From: an uncultured Pelagibacteraceae bacterium
GTDB lineage: Bacteria; Pseudomonadota; Alphaproteobacteria; Pelagibacterales; Pelagibacteraceae
Assembly (NCBI GenBank): GCA_902634845.1
Contig: CACPLT010000001.1
Location: 1 to 32,000, forward strand
Direction of reading: 5' to 3'
DNA: 32,000 nt
Both the position numbers and the translations under genes were made by a program. Positions 16,819 to 24,793 of the stretch are shown in pieces (positions within the stretch are counted from its first letter, which is position 1; each line of letters begins with the position of its first letter). Under the pieces are notes generated by a model, which was not told the DNA's origin, ran no database searches, and was given only the letters and a program-made list of their open reading frames with translations.

Positions 16819-18510
16819 TTAGTTAGTTTTAACTTTTGTTTTTCTCATAATAACCCACTGCTGAGCTATCGTGAGAATGTTATTAACCGTCCAATAAACA
16901 ACTAATCCAGACGGAAAGGGTGCTAAAATTATTGTCAAAAATAGAGGAAAGAATGCAAAAATTTTAGCCTGAATCGGATCAGCTGGTGCAGGATTTAATT
17001 TTTGTTGCACGTACATCGAAAGCCCCATTAATATTGGCCATATACCTATAATTAGAAATCCTGGAGGATCCCAAGGTATTAATCCAAATAAATTAAAAAT
17101 TGTAGTTGGATCTTTAGCAGACAAATCTTGTATCCACCCAAAAAAAGGCTGATGTCTCATCTCTAAAGATATAAATAACATTTTATATATAGCGAAGAAA
17201 AAAGGTATTTGTATTAAAATTGGCAAACATCCAGAGGCTGGATTAATTTTTTCTTTTCTATATAAAGCCATCATTTCTTGCTGCAATTTGACTTTATCCT
17301 CTTTATGAAGCTCCTTAAGCCTTGTCATTTCTGGTTGCACAGCCTTCATTTTAGCCATTGATCTAAATGAATAATTTGCAAGCGGAAAGAATATAATTCT
17401 AATAGCTAGGGTTATAAGAACAATTGCAATTCCAAAATTACCAGAAAGCTTAAATAAATAATCAATTACGAAAAATAAAGGCTTTGTGAAAAAATAAAAC
17501 CAACCCCAGTCGATTGTTAAATCAAATTTTTCAATATTTTCACTTTCAGCATATCCGTCTACTGTTTCTACCTCTTTAGCCGCAACAAACAATCTTACCT
17601 CGTTATCAGAAGTACTTTTTGGATTAATCGTAACGGGTGAATTTAATATATAATTTGCTCTAAAATTGTCTTTATAAAGAAATGTAGATTTGAAATTTTT
17701 ATCTTTTGGAGGAACTATGGCAGTTACCCAATATTTATCTGTAATTCCTAACCAGCCATTATCTGAGTTTCTTACAATTTTTTTATCTTTAATATCATCA
17801 TAATCATCTTCTTTTAATTCACCATCGAATACTCCAATAAAACCTTCGTGCAAAATATAAAAACCCATTACATCGTCAGGTTTTTTGTTTCTAGTAATTT
17901 GAGAATATGGATAAAGATTTATCTTTGAAGAGGTGTTATTTTTGACCTCTTGCTTAATTTTAAACAAATATTTTTCATCTAATTTTATTGTTTTTTTAAA
18001 AACTAAACCTTTTCCGTTATTCCATTCTAGTACAACATCATTTTTTTCACTTAAAACCCTGTTTCCTTTGACTTGCCAGAGGGAGTCTACTCCAGGAACT
18101 TCAACTTCATTTCCAACACTTGCCCATCCAGACTCTATGAAATATCCATCTTCTATATCTTTTGGATTAAGAAGCACAACAGTCTCTTCAGACTTCAAAT
18201 CTTTTTTATAGTTTTTAAATGATAAGTCATCAAATATAGCTCCTTTTAATGAAATAGATCCTTTAACTTTTTCATTCTCAATAATAACTCTATCATTCTC
18301 TGTTAAAGCATCTTTTCTAGAAATTTTTTTTACAACTCTTTCTTGATTAATATTTGGTGTTATATCACTTTGTGTTTCATTCTGATTAGTTTGAACATTA
18401 TTAAGTGTTTGATTTTCTTTAACTTGCCTAGGCGTCTCAAAAAAAGCACCCCAGAAAAGAAGAACGGCCATTGATAAAGCAATTGCTACAAAAACATTCC
18501 TATTGTCCAT
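16819..18510 (-). CDS. yidC: Membrane protein insertase YidC
   Basis: A 563-residue inner-membrane insertase that works alone or with SecYEG. The N-terminus is a transmembrane anchor (residues 6-24), followed by the large periplasmic P1 domain of Gram-negative YidC up to about residue 330, and then the conserved five-helix core with NFGIAIVLITLAIRIIFFPL, the cytoplasmic helical hairpin MAKMKAVQPEM ... KLQQEMMALYRKEKINP, and GCLPILIQIPFFFAIY. The conserved positively charged groove residue is the arginine in LAIRII. The length is normal. The start overlaps the end of yidD by 11 bases. Confidence 0.97.
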   Translation of the reverse strand: MDNRNVFVAIALSMAVLLFWGAFFETPRQVKENQTLNNVQTNQNETQSDITPNINQERVVKKISRKDALTENDRVIIENEKVKGSISLKGAIFDDLSFKNYKKDLKSEETVVLLNPKDIEDGYFIESGWASVGNEVEVPGVDSLWQVKGNRVLSEKNDVVLEWNNGKGLVFKKTIKLDEKYLFKIKQEVKNNTSSKINLYPYSQITRNKKPDDVMGFYILHEGFIGVFDGELKEDDYDDIKDKKIVRNSDNGWLGITDKYWVTAIVPPKDKNFKSTFLYKDNFRANYILNSPVTINPKSTSDNEVRLFVAAKEVETVDGYAESENIEKFDLTIDWGWFYFFTKPLFFVIDYLFKLSGNFGIAIVLITLAIRIIFFPLANYSFRSMAKMKAVQPEMTRLKELHKEDKVKLQQEMMALYRKEKINPASGCLPILIQIPFFFAIYKMLFISLEMRHQPFFGWIQDLSAKDPTTIFNLFGLIPWDPPGFLIIGIWPILMGLSMYVQQKLNPAPADPIQAKIFAFFPLFLTIILAPFPSGLVVYWTVNNILTIAQQWVIMRKTKVKTN

Positions 18511-18760
18511 TTTTCATATTCCCTTTTTTTGGCACCAAATCTAACCCTGAGTTTCCACCTAAAAATTTGATAGGATGACATTTGATAATTCTTTTAAAAC
18601 TTAAATAGAGCCCTTTGAAGAAACCATGCTCTTTTAAACATTCGATACAGTAATCTGAACATGATGGTAAAAACCTACATTTATTTCCTAACAGTGGAGA
18701 AAAAAAATATTTGTATATATTAATTAATAAAATTACAGCTTTTATTAAGATCTTATTCAT
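18500..18760 (-). CDS. yidD: Membrane protein insertion efficiency factor YidD
   Basis: An 86-residue YidD/UPF0161 protein. The diagnostic cysteine-rich segment is present: YKYFFSPLLGNKCRFLPSCSDYCIECLKEHGFFKGLYLS, with RIIKCHPIKFLGG and GLDLVPKK after it. An N-terminal amphipathic or hydrophobic helix probably attaches it to the inner face of the membrane. It is thought to assist YidC-dependent insertion. The gene lies exactly where expected, between rnpA and yidC, and overlaps yidC. Confidence 0.95.
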   Translation of the reverse strand: MNKILIKAVILLINIYKYFFSPLLGNKCRFLPSCSDYCIECLKEHGFFKGLYLSFKRIIKCHPIKFLGGNSGLDLVPKKGNMKNGQ

Positions 18761-19105
18761 TTAATTTAGTTTATTAAAACTTTTTTGCATTTCTAAAAAT
18801 ATTTTGTCGTACTTCTCCGTATAGGATTTTGTTTTACAAATTATTATATAAGTATAATTAGTATTAATTGCACCTTTTATTTTTAAAATTTTTTGGGTTA
18901 TTGCTTTCAATTTTCGCCTTATTCTATTTCTTTTTACTGCGTTACCTATTTTCTTCTTTGCTACGAAGCTAATAAGTAAAGTGTTTTTTCTAAGCTTTAA
19001 AAAATTTTTAGTTGCAAAAATTGAGTAAAAATTGGTATGGATTTTCTTACCATTTAAAACAAGCTTGAAATGATCGCTTTTTTTTAAACTTTCAAGCTTT
19101 ATCAT
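18761..19105 (-). CDS. rnpA: Ribonuclease P protein component
   Basis: A 114-residue basic protein that binds the RNase P RNA and helps position pre-tRNAs. The family core is visible as FVAKKKIGNAVKRNRIRRKLKAI, matching the conserved K-x-G-x-A-V-x-R-N-x-x-x-R motif. I start it at the ATG at 19105, one base after the rpmH stop. The frame stays open to 19150 inside rpmH, but that extension is a frame-shifted reading of L34 and starts the protein before its conserved N-terminus (KLESLKKSDHFKLVL). It sits in the classical rpmH-rnpA-yidD-yidC order. Confidence 0.93.
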   Translation of the reverse strand: MIKLESLKKSDHFKLVLNGKKIHTNFYSIFATKNFLKLRKNTLLISFVAKKKIGNAVKRNRIRRKLKAITQKILKIKGAINTNYTYIIICKTKSYTEKYDKIFLEMQKSFNKLN

Positions 19106-19106
19106 T

Positions 19107-19241
19107 TTAGGTTGATATAGTTTTTCTTCCTTTTGCTCGTCTTCTAGCAATAAGCTTTCTTCCGCCTTTTGTGGCCATTCTAGATCTAAATCCGTGTCTT
19201 CTTTTTCTAACTAGTTTACTTGGTTGGTAAGTTCTTTTCAT
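19107..19241 (-). CDS. rpmH: 50S ribosomal protein L34
   Basis: A 44-residue, extremely basic ribosomal protein found by reading the minus strand. It starts [20 protein letters not shown] and continues with RMATKGGRK and [11 protein letters not shown], which is a textbook L34. It is the first gene of the rpmH-rnpA-yidD-yidC run, which here seems to continue for ten genes down to the SET-domain gene, because no gap in that run exceeds one base. It diverges from the VTT membrane protein across 57 bases. Confidence 0.98.
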   Translation of the reverse strand: MKRTYQPSKLVRKRRHGFRSRMATKGGRKLIARRRAKGRKTIST

Positions 19242-19298
19242 AAAATAATTTTAGTTATATATTTAATAATATCACTGATGTACAGTTAAAATTATCTA

Positions 19299-20015
19299 AT
19301 GACTAAAAATGTAAAAATTGCAGTAGGCCTTATTTATATTCTTTGTTTAGGTCTGATTTTGTTTGGGTTTTTTAATTTTGTAGATGTAACACAACTCAAT
19401 GACTATAGTTATATTAGGGATAAGACCCAATTTTTAATAGCGATCAAAGATCAAAATCCGTTTTTGTTTCCAGTTCTATTTTTCTTATTTGCTATAATTT
19501 GGATTTTGCTATTAGGCTTTGCAACACCGATTTCTCTAATATCAGGATTTTTATTTGGAAAAATTTATGGAACATTAATCTCAGTCTTAGGATTCACATT
19601 TGGGTGTACACTTTTATATTTTCTTGCAAATCAATATTTCAAAGAATTAATATTAGATAAACTTTCAAATAGAATGTCTAAATTAAAAGACATTTTTAAC
19701 AAGAATGAATTCTTTTATTTTATGATTTTTAGATTTGCGGGCGGCGGTGGCACACCATTTGCTATACAAAATTTATTACCAGTACTTTTTAACATGAAAA
19801 TAAAAAATTATTTTTTTTCAACATTAATAGGTCTTTTTCCAATGGTTTTTATTTTGTGTGCCATTGGTGAAGGAATAGAAAAAATTATTGAAAATAACAT
19901 TGACCCTAGTTTTTTAACAATGATTCAAAATGAAGAAATTCTTTTTCCTATGCTTGGGTTTTTTTTAATTTTGATTATCTCATTTTTATTAAGAAAAATA
20001 TATTTTAAGAAATGA
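19299..20015 (+). CDS. VTT-domain (TVP38/TMEM64, DedA-related) membrane protein
   Basis: A 238-residue polytopic membrane protein with about five or six hydrophobic segments. The core LGFATPISLISGFLFGKIYGTLISVLGFTFGCTLLYFLA and the later FRFAGGGGTPFAIQNLLPVLFNMKIKNYF match the VTT (SNARE-associated/DedA-like) domain, in which two re-entrant loops flank an Arg/Pro-containing motif. Related eukaryotic proteins scramble phospholipids and some bacterial relatives move undecaprenyl phosphate or phospholipids, so a lipid-related role is plausible but unproven. The stop overlaps the start of the next gene by four bases (ATGA). Confidence 0.82.
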   Translation: MTKNVKIAVGLIYILCLGLILFGFFNFVDVTQLNDYSYIRDKTQFLIAIKDQNPFLFPVLFFLFAIIWILLLGFATPISLISGFLFGKIYGTLISVLGFTFGCTLLYFLANQYFKELILDKLSNRMSKLKDIFNKNEFFYFMIFRFAGGGGTPFAIQNLLPVLFNMKIKNYFFSTLIGLFPMVFILCAIGEGIEKIIENNIDPSFLTMIQNEEILFPMLGFFLILIISFLLRKIYFKK

Positions 20016-21727
20016 AAAATATTTTATCTGAAGATCCTAGTCCTTACTTACAACAACATAAAAACAATCCTGTTCACTGGCAAACTTGGTCAAGTGAGTC
20101 TTTAGGTAAAGCTAAAGCAGAAAAAAAACCAATTTTATTAAGTATTGGTTATTCAAGTTGCCACTGGTGCCATGTAATGGCGCATGAAAGCTTTGAAGAT
20201 CAAGCTACTGCAGATTTAATGAATAAATTTTTTGTAAATATAAAAGTTGATAGGGAGGAAAGACCAGATTTAGATTTTATTTTTCAAAGTTCTTTTCAAC
20301 TTTTTAATCAAAGTGGAGGTGGATGGCCTTTAACTATGTTTTTAGATGAGAATGGCGTGCCTTTTATGGGAGGGACATATTTTCCTAAAGAGGAAAAACA
20401 TGGCCTACCTGCATTTAAAAATGTAATTCAAAAAGTCCATGAGGCTTATACCGACCAAAGAATTAAAATAATCGAACAAAAAGATTTAATTAAAAAAAAT
20501 TTAGAATTAAAAAAAACGAATGTAATAAGTCAAGAAATAGATCCAATTTTGGAAAACATTATCAATAGTTTAGATAAAATTAATGGTGGCTATAAAGGCG
20601 CTCCAAAGTTTCCAACTTTTCATGTATTTGAAACCTTAATATATTTTTACAACAAGACTAAAGATCGTAAATATTTAGATCCAGTTGAACTTATTCTGAA
20701 TAAGCTCTGCTCTAAAGGTATTTACGATCATGTCGAAGGTGGAATTTCGAGATATACAGTTGATGAAACCTGGCTAATACCTCACTTTGAAAAAATGCTT
20801 TATGATAATATACAGTTTGTATTATTGTTATCTAAATTTTTAAAAAATAAATCAAATAATTATTATTTTAAGAAATTGAAACAAACTACAAATTTTTTAA
20901 TTAATAATTTTATCACTGAGGATACTGGTTTACTTGGTTCAGCATATGACGCCGATAGCGACGGTGTTGAGGGAAAATATTACGTATTTAGTTATGAGGA
21001 AATAAAAAATATTAAAGATATTAGCAAGCATTTTGATATAAAACCTGAGGGCAACTGGGAAGGTAAGATTATTTTAGATGAAATTAAAGAGTCAAATGAA
21101 ATTATTTTAAAACAATTATTAGAAATAAGAAGGAAGAGAAACAAACCTTTTTTTGACAAAAAAAATCAATTAGATTTGAACTGTATTTGGATAACTGCTT
21201 TAGTTTCTTTGCATAATCTTATACCTGATAATGGATATCTAAAAAAAGCAGAAATGTTTTATGAAAAAATTGAAAAAAAATTTTGTGTCAATAATATATT
21301 TCATAGTTATTTTGAAGATATATCATTTATCGAGGACTATGCTTATCTTATTCAAAGTTTACTTGATCTTTCTGATGCAACAATGAATCCAAAGTACAGA
21401 ATTTTAGCCAAGAAATATTGTAATGAGGCTATAGAAAAATTCTATAACTCGGATTACAAAATTTTTCAAAAGAATGTAAAAAGTAAAAATGATATTTTCA
21501 TGAACCCAATTGATATAAGTGACAATACAATTTCAAACGGAAATTCAATAATGCTTATTAACTTCTCTAGACTGGGGTTTATGGAAAAAGCCGAAGAGCT
21601 ATCCAATAGTCTTAATGGATATTTAAATATCTATAAAAACTTTATGATAAGCTCTATAAAAGCACTCGATTTTTTTAAGGAAAAAAAAAATGGGAAAAAT
21701 TGTAATTCAGAAGGATGCACAGTGTGA
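20012..21727 (+). CDS. DUF255 thioredoxin-like protein (YyaL/SSP411 family)
   Basis: A 571-residue protein. Residues 1-165 are a thioredoxin-like domain with the family opening SPYLQQHKNNPVHWQTW and a C50-H-W-C53 redox-type motif in SSCHWCHVM, then GGWPLTMFLDE and GGTYFP. The rest resembles an (alpha/alpha)6 barrel as in glycan epimerases, with GGYKGAPKFPTF, GGISRYTVDETWLIPHFEKMLYDN and SAYDADSDGVEGKYY. Full-length bacterial members are typically 600-700 residues, so this one is trimmed. Biochemical function is unknown. No signal peptide is seen. It is translationally coupled to the VTT gene before it and to the 49-residue gene after it. Confidence 0.9.
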   Translation: MKNILSEDPSPYLQQHKNNPVHWQTWSSESLGKAKAEKKPILLSIGYSSCHWCHVMAHESFEDQATADLMNKFFVNIKVDREERPDLDFIFQSSFQLFNQSGGGWPLTMFLDENGVPFMGGTYFPKEEKHGLPAFKNVIQKVHEAYTDQRIKIIEQKDLIKKNLELKKTNVISQEIDPILENIINSLDKINGGYKGAPKFPTFHVFETLIYFYNKTKDRKYLDPVELILNKLCSKGIYDHVEGGISRYTVDETWLIPHFEKMLYDNIQFVLLLSKFLKNKSNNYYFKKLKQTTNFLINNFITEDTGLLGSAYDADSDGVEGKYYVFSYEEIKNIKDISKHFDIKPEGNWEGKIILDEIKESNEIILKQLLEIRRKRNKPFFDKKNQLDLNCIWITALVSLHNLIPDNGYLKKAEMFYEKIEKKFCVNNIFHSYFEDISFIEDYAYLIQSLLDLSDATMNPKYRILAKKYCNEAIEKFYNSDYKIFQKNVKSKNDIFMNPIDISDNTISNGNSIMLINFSRLGFMEKAEELSNSLNGYLNIYKNFMISSIKALDFFKEKKNGKNCNSEGCTV

Positions 21728-21873
21728 GAAGAAAATATATCGAATGGTTTTGTTGGTTATTTTTGGTTATTCTCTGGAATTATGGATATCCTGAAGCTTC
21801 ACCATTTTTTGATGTTTTAGTAGCAGTAATTTTATCAATAATTTTTATCTTTATTAAAAAATATAGAAATTAA
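21724..21873 (+). CDS. 49-residue membrane protein, unknown function
   Basis: A small frame starting with GTG at 21724, overlapping the DUF255 stop by four bases (GTGA), and ending TAA at 21871-21873. The protein has a basic start (RRKYIEWF), a tryptophan-rich hydrophobic segment (WLFLVILWNYGYPEASPFF) and a second hydrophobic run (DVLVAVILSIIFIFI) ending in KKYRN. It therefore looks like a two-helix hairpin membrane protein. Coupling to the upstream gene and the well-formed membrane pattern support it being real. I recognise no family. Confidence 0.6.
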   Translation: MRRKYIEWFCWLFLVILWNYGYPEASPFFDVLVAVILSIIFIFIKKYRN

Positions 21874-21942
21874 TACACCCACAACCGAAGTATATAAGAG
21901 GGTTGCATAATTCCAATCCAAGAAGTAAAAGTATAAATATGC

Positions 21943-21947
21943 AGGAG
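21943..21947 (+). promoter_or_regulatory. Shine-Dalgarno site for the 64-residue protein
   Basis: AGGAG lies five bases before the ATG at 21953. A clear ribosome binding site is uncommon among the genes of this window. A TATAAA at 21932-21937 could be a -10 element, but no convincing -35 box is found at the right distance. Confidence 0.5.
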
Positions 21948-21952
21948 CAGTT

Positions 21953-22147
21953 ATGGGAATTCACTATGATTATAAATCTACACGTGGCGAGAAAGCTTTG
22001 AAAAAAGAAGCTAAGAAGAAAGCGCGTTTAGAGCAAAGAAGGGCAAAAAAAAAGAAAGAAAACCCTATTTCTGAAAAAGAAGAAAAAATGCATGACATAG
22101 ATAAACCTATAACTTTGGAAGATCTAACGAACCCAGACAAGTCATAA
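21953..22147 (+). CDS. 64-residue highly charged protein, unknown function
   Basis: A small protein with no hydrophobic segment. Residues 10-38 are dominated by Lys, Arg, Ala and Glu (GEKALKKEAKKKARLEQRRAKKKK), probably one long basic helix; the C-terminal third is acidic and mixed (DIDKPITLEDLTNPDKS). It could bind nucleic acid or ribosomes, but nothing in the sequence proves this. A good Shine-Dalgarno site precedes it. Its stop overlaps the start of the next small gene (TAATG), which in turn overlaps dcd, so all three are probably translated together. The 79 bases before it are the longest gene-free gap in the window. Confidence 0.7.
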   Translation: MGIHYDYKSTRGEKALKKEAKKKARLEQRRAKKKKENPISEKEEKMHDIDKPITLEDLTNPDKS

Positions 22148-22290
22148 TGCCCAAACAAAGTTCTGGACAATTAAATTTCAATATTAAAGAAACTATGAAA
22201 TTAAACAAACAAAAAGATAATTTTGAAAAGCGTAAAAAGAAATTGAGAGAAAATTTAAAAAAAAGAAAAAAAATAATTAAATTTATTTAA
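22147..22290 (+). CDS. 47-residue lysine-rich protein, unknown function
   Basis: A very small frame from ATG at 22147 to TAA at 22288-22290. The product starts [20 protein letters not shown] and ends in a strongly basic stretch of Lys, Arg and Ile. It overlaps both neighbours by one base at each end (TAATG), a perfect coupling between the 64-residue gene and dcd that argues for a real gene in a genome with no spare DNA. There is no membrane segment. A basic helical, possibly nucleic-acid-binding protein is the most that can be said. Confidence 0.6.
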   Translation: MPKQSSGQLNFNIKETMKLNKQKDNFEKRKKKLRENLKKRKKIIKFI

Positions 22291-22844
22291 TGACAGTTCT
22301 TTCAGACAGATGGATAAAAAAAATGTCTCAATCAGAGGGTATGATTAAGCCGTTTGTTGACAAACAAAATAGGAAAGGAAAAGTATCTTTTGGTTTATCC
22401 TCGTATGGATATGATGCAAGAGTTTCGAATGAATTTAAAATTTTTACAAATGTTAATTCAGGAGTAGTAGATCCTAAAGTCTTCAAAAAAGATAGTTTTG
22501 TGACAAAAAAAGCGAAAGAGTGCATCATACCTCCAAATTCTTTTGCACTTGCCAGAACTGTTGAGTATTTTAAAATTCCAAAAAACGTTCTTGTAATTTG
22601 TTTAGGTAAATCGACATACGCTCGTTGTGGAATAATAGTAAATGTAACACCTTTGGAGCCTGGCTGGGAGGGACATGTAACATTAGAATTTTCTAACACA
22701 ACGCCCTTACCAGCAAAAATTTACGCTAATGAGGGAGTGGCGCAATTTGTTTTTATCAAAGGAAATGAAGTTCCTAAAGTTACATACGATAAAAGAAAAG
22801 GTAAATATATGAAACAAAAGGGTGTAACACTTCCAAAGATTTAA
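22290..22844 (+). CDS. dcd: dCTP deaminase
   Basis: A 184-residue enzyme that deaminates dCTP to dUTP, feeding dTMP synthesis. Characteristic segments are [11 protein letters not shown] near the N-terminus, the substrate loop [10 protein letters not shown], and [20 protein letters not shown] containing the catalytic glutamate, followed by the C-terminal AQFVF strand. The length is close to the proteobacterial norm. No downstream dUTPase gene is seen here. The start overlaps the 47-residue gene by one base and murA follows after five bases. Confidence 0.96.
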   Translation: MTVLSDRWIKKMSQSEGMIKPFVDKQNRKGKVSFGLSSYGYDARVSNEFKIFTNVNSGVVDPKVFKKDSFVTKKAKECIIPPNSFALARTVEYFKIPKNVLVICLGKSTYARCGIIVNVTPLEPGWEGHVTLEFSNTTPLPAKIYANEGVAQFVFIKGNEVPKVTYDKRKGKYMKQKGVTLPKI

Positions 22845-22849
22845 CTTTA

Positions 22850-24103
22850 ATGCAGAAACTTCTCATTGATGGAAAAAAAACCTTATCCGGTAACATTAAT
22901 ATTTCCGGATCAAAAAATTCTGCATTACCAATACTTGCTGCTACGATATTAAACAATCATACTACGATTAAAAATATTCCTTTTGTTAATGATATTTTTA
23001 CGATGTTAAATCTTCTTAAATTTATCGGTCTTAAATACAAGTTGTCCAAAAAAAAACAGTCAGTCGAAATAATAAATCAAAATAAAAAAATTAATACAGT
23101 TGCACCTTATAAACTTGTAAAAACAATGAGAGCTGGAGTTTTGGTGCTTGGACCTTTACTTGCAAAATATAAAAAAGCTAAAGTTTCTCTTCCAGGAGGA
23201 TGTGCAATAGGTACTCGACCAGTTGATTTACACTTGTTCGCTTTAAAAAAGTTGGGGGCGAAAATAAAAATAAAAAATGGTTATATTTTCGCATCAGCCA
23301 AAAATGGCTTGAAAGGAGCAAAATTTAAATTTCCGAGCATTTCTGTTGGTGCTACAGAAAATGCAATCTTAGCAGCAGTCCATGCAAAGGGCATAACAAC
23401 AATTGATAATTGCGCCATTGAACCAGAAATAAATGATTTAATTAGTTTTTTAAATAAACTTGGAGTGGAAATAAGAATGTCAGGTAGGAAAATCACAATA
23501 GAAAGATCTATTAAAGAAAAAAAAACATCTCATAAAATAATTTGTGACAGAATTGAACTTGGGACTTATCTTATTGGAGGTGCTTTGATAGCAAAAAAAC
23601 TTAGATTAAAGAATATTGACTCAAATCTTATAAAAAAAGAAATAAGTATCCTAAAAAAGATGGGTGTTAAAATGTCTGTTTACAAGAATTACATTGAAGT
23701 CTACAAGTCTAAAAAAATTAAAAAGATTAATATTAATACCGACCCTTATCCAGGTTTCCCTACAGACTTACAGGCACAAATAATGATTTTGATGACACAA
23801 GCCAAAGGACTATCAAAAATCAAAGAGAGTATTTTTGAAAACAGATTCATGCACGTTCCTGAATTGAAAAGAATGGGAGCAAAAATAGAAATACGCAATA
23901 ATACCGCTTATATCACAGGACCTTGTTTATTGAATGGGGCTGAGGTTATGGCAACAGATCTAAGGGCCTCTGTAAGTTTAGTGTTAGCCGCACTAATTGC
24001 TAACAAAAGAACGAAAATTAATAGAATTTACCATCTTGATAGAGGTTACCAAGATCTAGAAAAAAAATTAATTAAGTGCAAGGCAAAAATTAAAAGAGTT
24101 TAA
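22850..24103 (+). CDS. murA: UDP-N-acetylglucosamine 1-carboxyvinyltransferase
   Basis: A 417-residue cytoplasmic enzyme that transfers enolpyruvate from PEP to UDP-GlcNAc, the first committed step of peptidoglycan synthesis. The active-site cysteine is Cys118 in LPGGCAIGTRPVDLH, so the enzyme is of the fosfomycin-sensitive type by this residue. Other family marks are SGSKNSALPI, VGATENAI, TDPYPGFPTDLQAQ, and DLRASVSLVLAAL with YHLDRGYQDLEKKL near the end. The length is normal. It lies in the dcd-murA-DUF2948-infA run. Confidence 0.97.
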   Translation: MQKLLIDGKKTLSGNINISGSKNSALPILAATILNNHTTIKNIPFVNDIFTMLNLLKFIGLKYKLSKKKQSVEIINQNKKINTVAPYKLVKTMRAGVLVLGPLLAKYKKAKVSLPGGCAIGTRPVDLHLFALKKLGAKIKIKNGYIFASAKNGLKGAKFKFPSISVGATENAILAAVHAKGITTIDNCAIEPEINDLISFLNKLGVEIRMSGRKITIERSIKEKKTSHKIICDRIELGTYLIGGALIAKKLRLKNIDSNLIKKEISILKKMGVKMSVYKNYIEVYKSKKIKKININTDPYPGFPTDLQAQIMILMTQAKGLSKIKESIFENRFMHVPELKRMGAKIEIRNNTAYITGPCLLNGAEVMATDLRASVSLVLAALIANKRTKINRIYHLDRGYQDLEKKLIKCKAKIKRV

Positions 24104-24104
24104 G

Positions 24105-24548
24105 GTGAAAGTTGAAAATTTAAAACTTATAGCTAAAACAATTGAAGATTTAAGAGTTATATCAGCCCATTTACAAGATTCTATTGTTAAAACATCTGAT
24201 ATTGCAAATCTGAAAAAAAATAGAATTTTTTTAATGCAAATAAACAGATTTATGTGGGAGGATGTTGAAAAGGGGGTTTTTAGAAAAAATAAAAGAATTA
24301 GAACTATTCTTAAATTTGAGAATGTTCTGAAAGTTACATCAAAGAATGTAAATCAAAAAAAAAGTGACAGATTTTTGGACTTTTTAGCTATTGAAACGTT
24401 TAAAATGCCTGATAGAAATTATGAAATGAATTTAATTTTTTCTGGGGATATAGTTATAAAACTCATAGCCGAGGCAATCGAGGTAACACTAGATGACCAA
24501 GGAACCCCTTGGGAAAGCAAAAGCAAACCAAAACATAATGAATTATAA
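24105..24548 (+). CDS. DUF2948 family protein
   Basis: A 147-residue protein starting with GTG at 24105, one base after the murA stop. It begins KVENLKLIAKTIEDLRVISAHLQDSIVK, and the later FLMQINRFMWED and INLIF-like/AIEVTLDDQGTPW segments match the alphaproteobacterial DUF2948 family, which is often encoded right after murA. Its function is unknown. The segment FSGDIVIKLIAEAIEVTLDD near the C-terminus is the best conserved. There are no membrane helices. It may relate to cell wall or histidine-region gene clusters by context only. Confidence 0.85.
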   Translation: MKVENLKLIAKTIEDLRVISAHLQDSIVKTSDIANLKKNRIFLMQINRFMWEDVEKGVFRKNKRIRTILKFENVLKVTSKNVNQKKSDRFLDFLAIETFKMPDRNYEMNLIFSGDIVIKLIAEAIEVTLDDQGTPWESKSKPKHNEL

Positions 24549-24564
24549 TGTTTAGAATAAAATT

Positions 24565-24580
24565 GGAGGTGAAATAATTG
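24565..24580 (+). promoter_or_regulatory. Strong Shine-Dalgarno and TTG start of infA
   Basis: GGAGGTGA at 24565-24572 is an extended match to the anti-Shine-Dalgarno end of 16S rRNA and stands at optimal spacing before the TTG start at 24578. It is the strongest ribosome binding site I see in the window. The first codons read TTG GCC AAG, giving the conserved M-A-K start of IF-1, which fixes the start codon as TTG. Confidence 0.8.
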
Positions 24581-24793
24581 GCCAAGCAAGAAACTTTAGA
24601 GTTTAAAGGAAAGGTAACAGAATTGTTACCCAACGCTATGTTTAGAGTAAAACTTGAAAATAATCATGAAATTCTTGCTCACACAGCTGGTAAATTAAGA
24701 AAGAATAGAATAAGAGTTCTTGCTGGAGATAATGTTATGGTTGAAATGACTCCATACGATCTTACAAAAGGAAGAATAACTTTTAGATTTTAG
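24578..24793 (+). CDS. infA: Translation initiation factor IF-1
   Basis: A 71-residue OB-fold protein that binds the ribosomal A site during initiation. The sequence is almost fully canonical: [37 protein letters not shown] and [17 protein letters not shown]. Start is TTG, supported by a strong Shine-Dalgarno sequence and the conserved N-terminus. The stop codon TAG ends at 24793, whose G is also the first base of the tRNA-Phe acceptor stem, so the gene and the tRNA share one base. Confidence 0.98.
   Translation: MAKQETLEFKGKVTELLPNAMFRVKLENNHEILAHTAGKLRKNRIRVLAGDNVMVEMTPYDLTKGRITFRF

Noticed and set aside
19106-19150. Extended RnpA reading into rpmH
   Set aside because: The extra 15 residues lie entirely within the L34 gene in another frame and precede the conserved RnpA N-terminus; overlapping rpmH/rnpA is known in Thermus but an ATG right after the rpmH stop fits better here.
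21882-21905. Inverted repeat CAACC...GGTTG in the 79-base gap as a structured RNA or terminator
   Set aside because: Only a five-base stem with a 14-base loop and no T tract; too weak to call a regulatory RNA.
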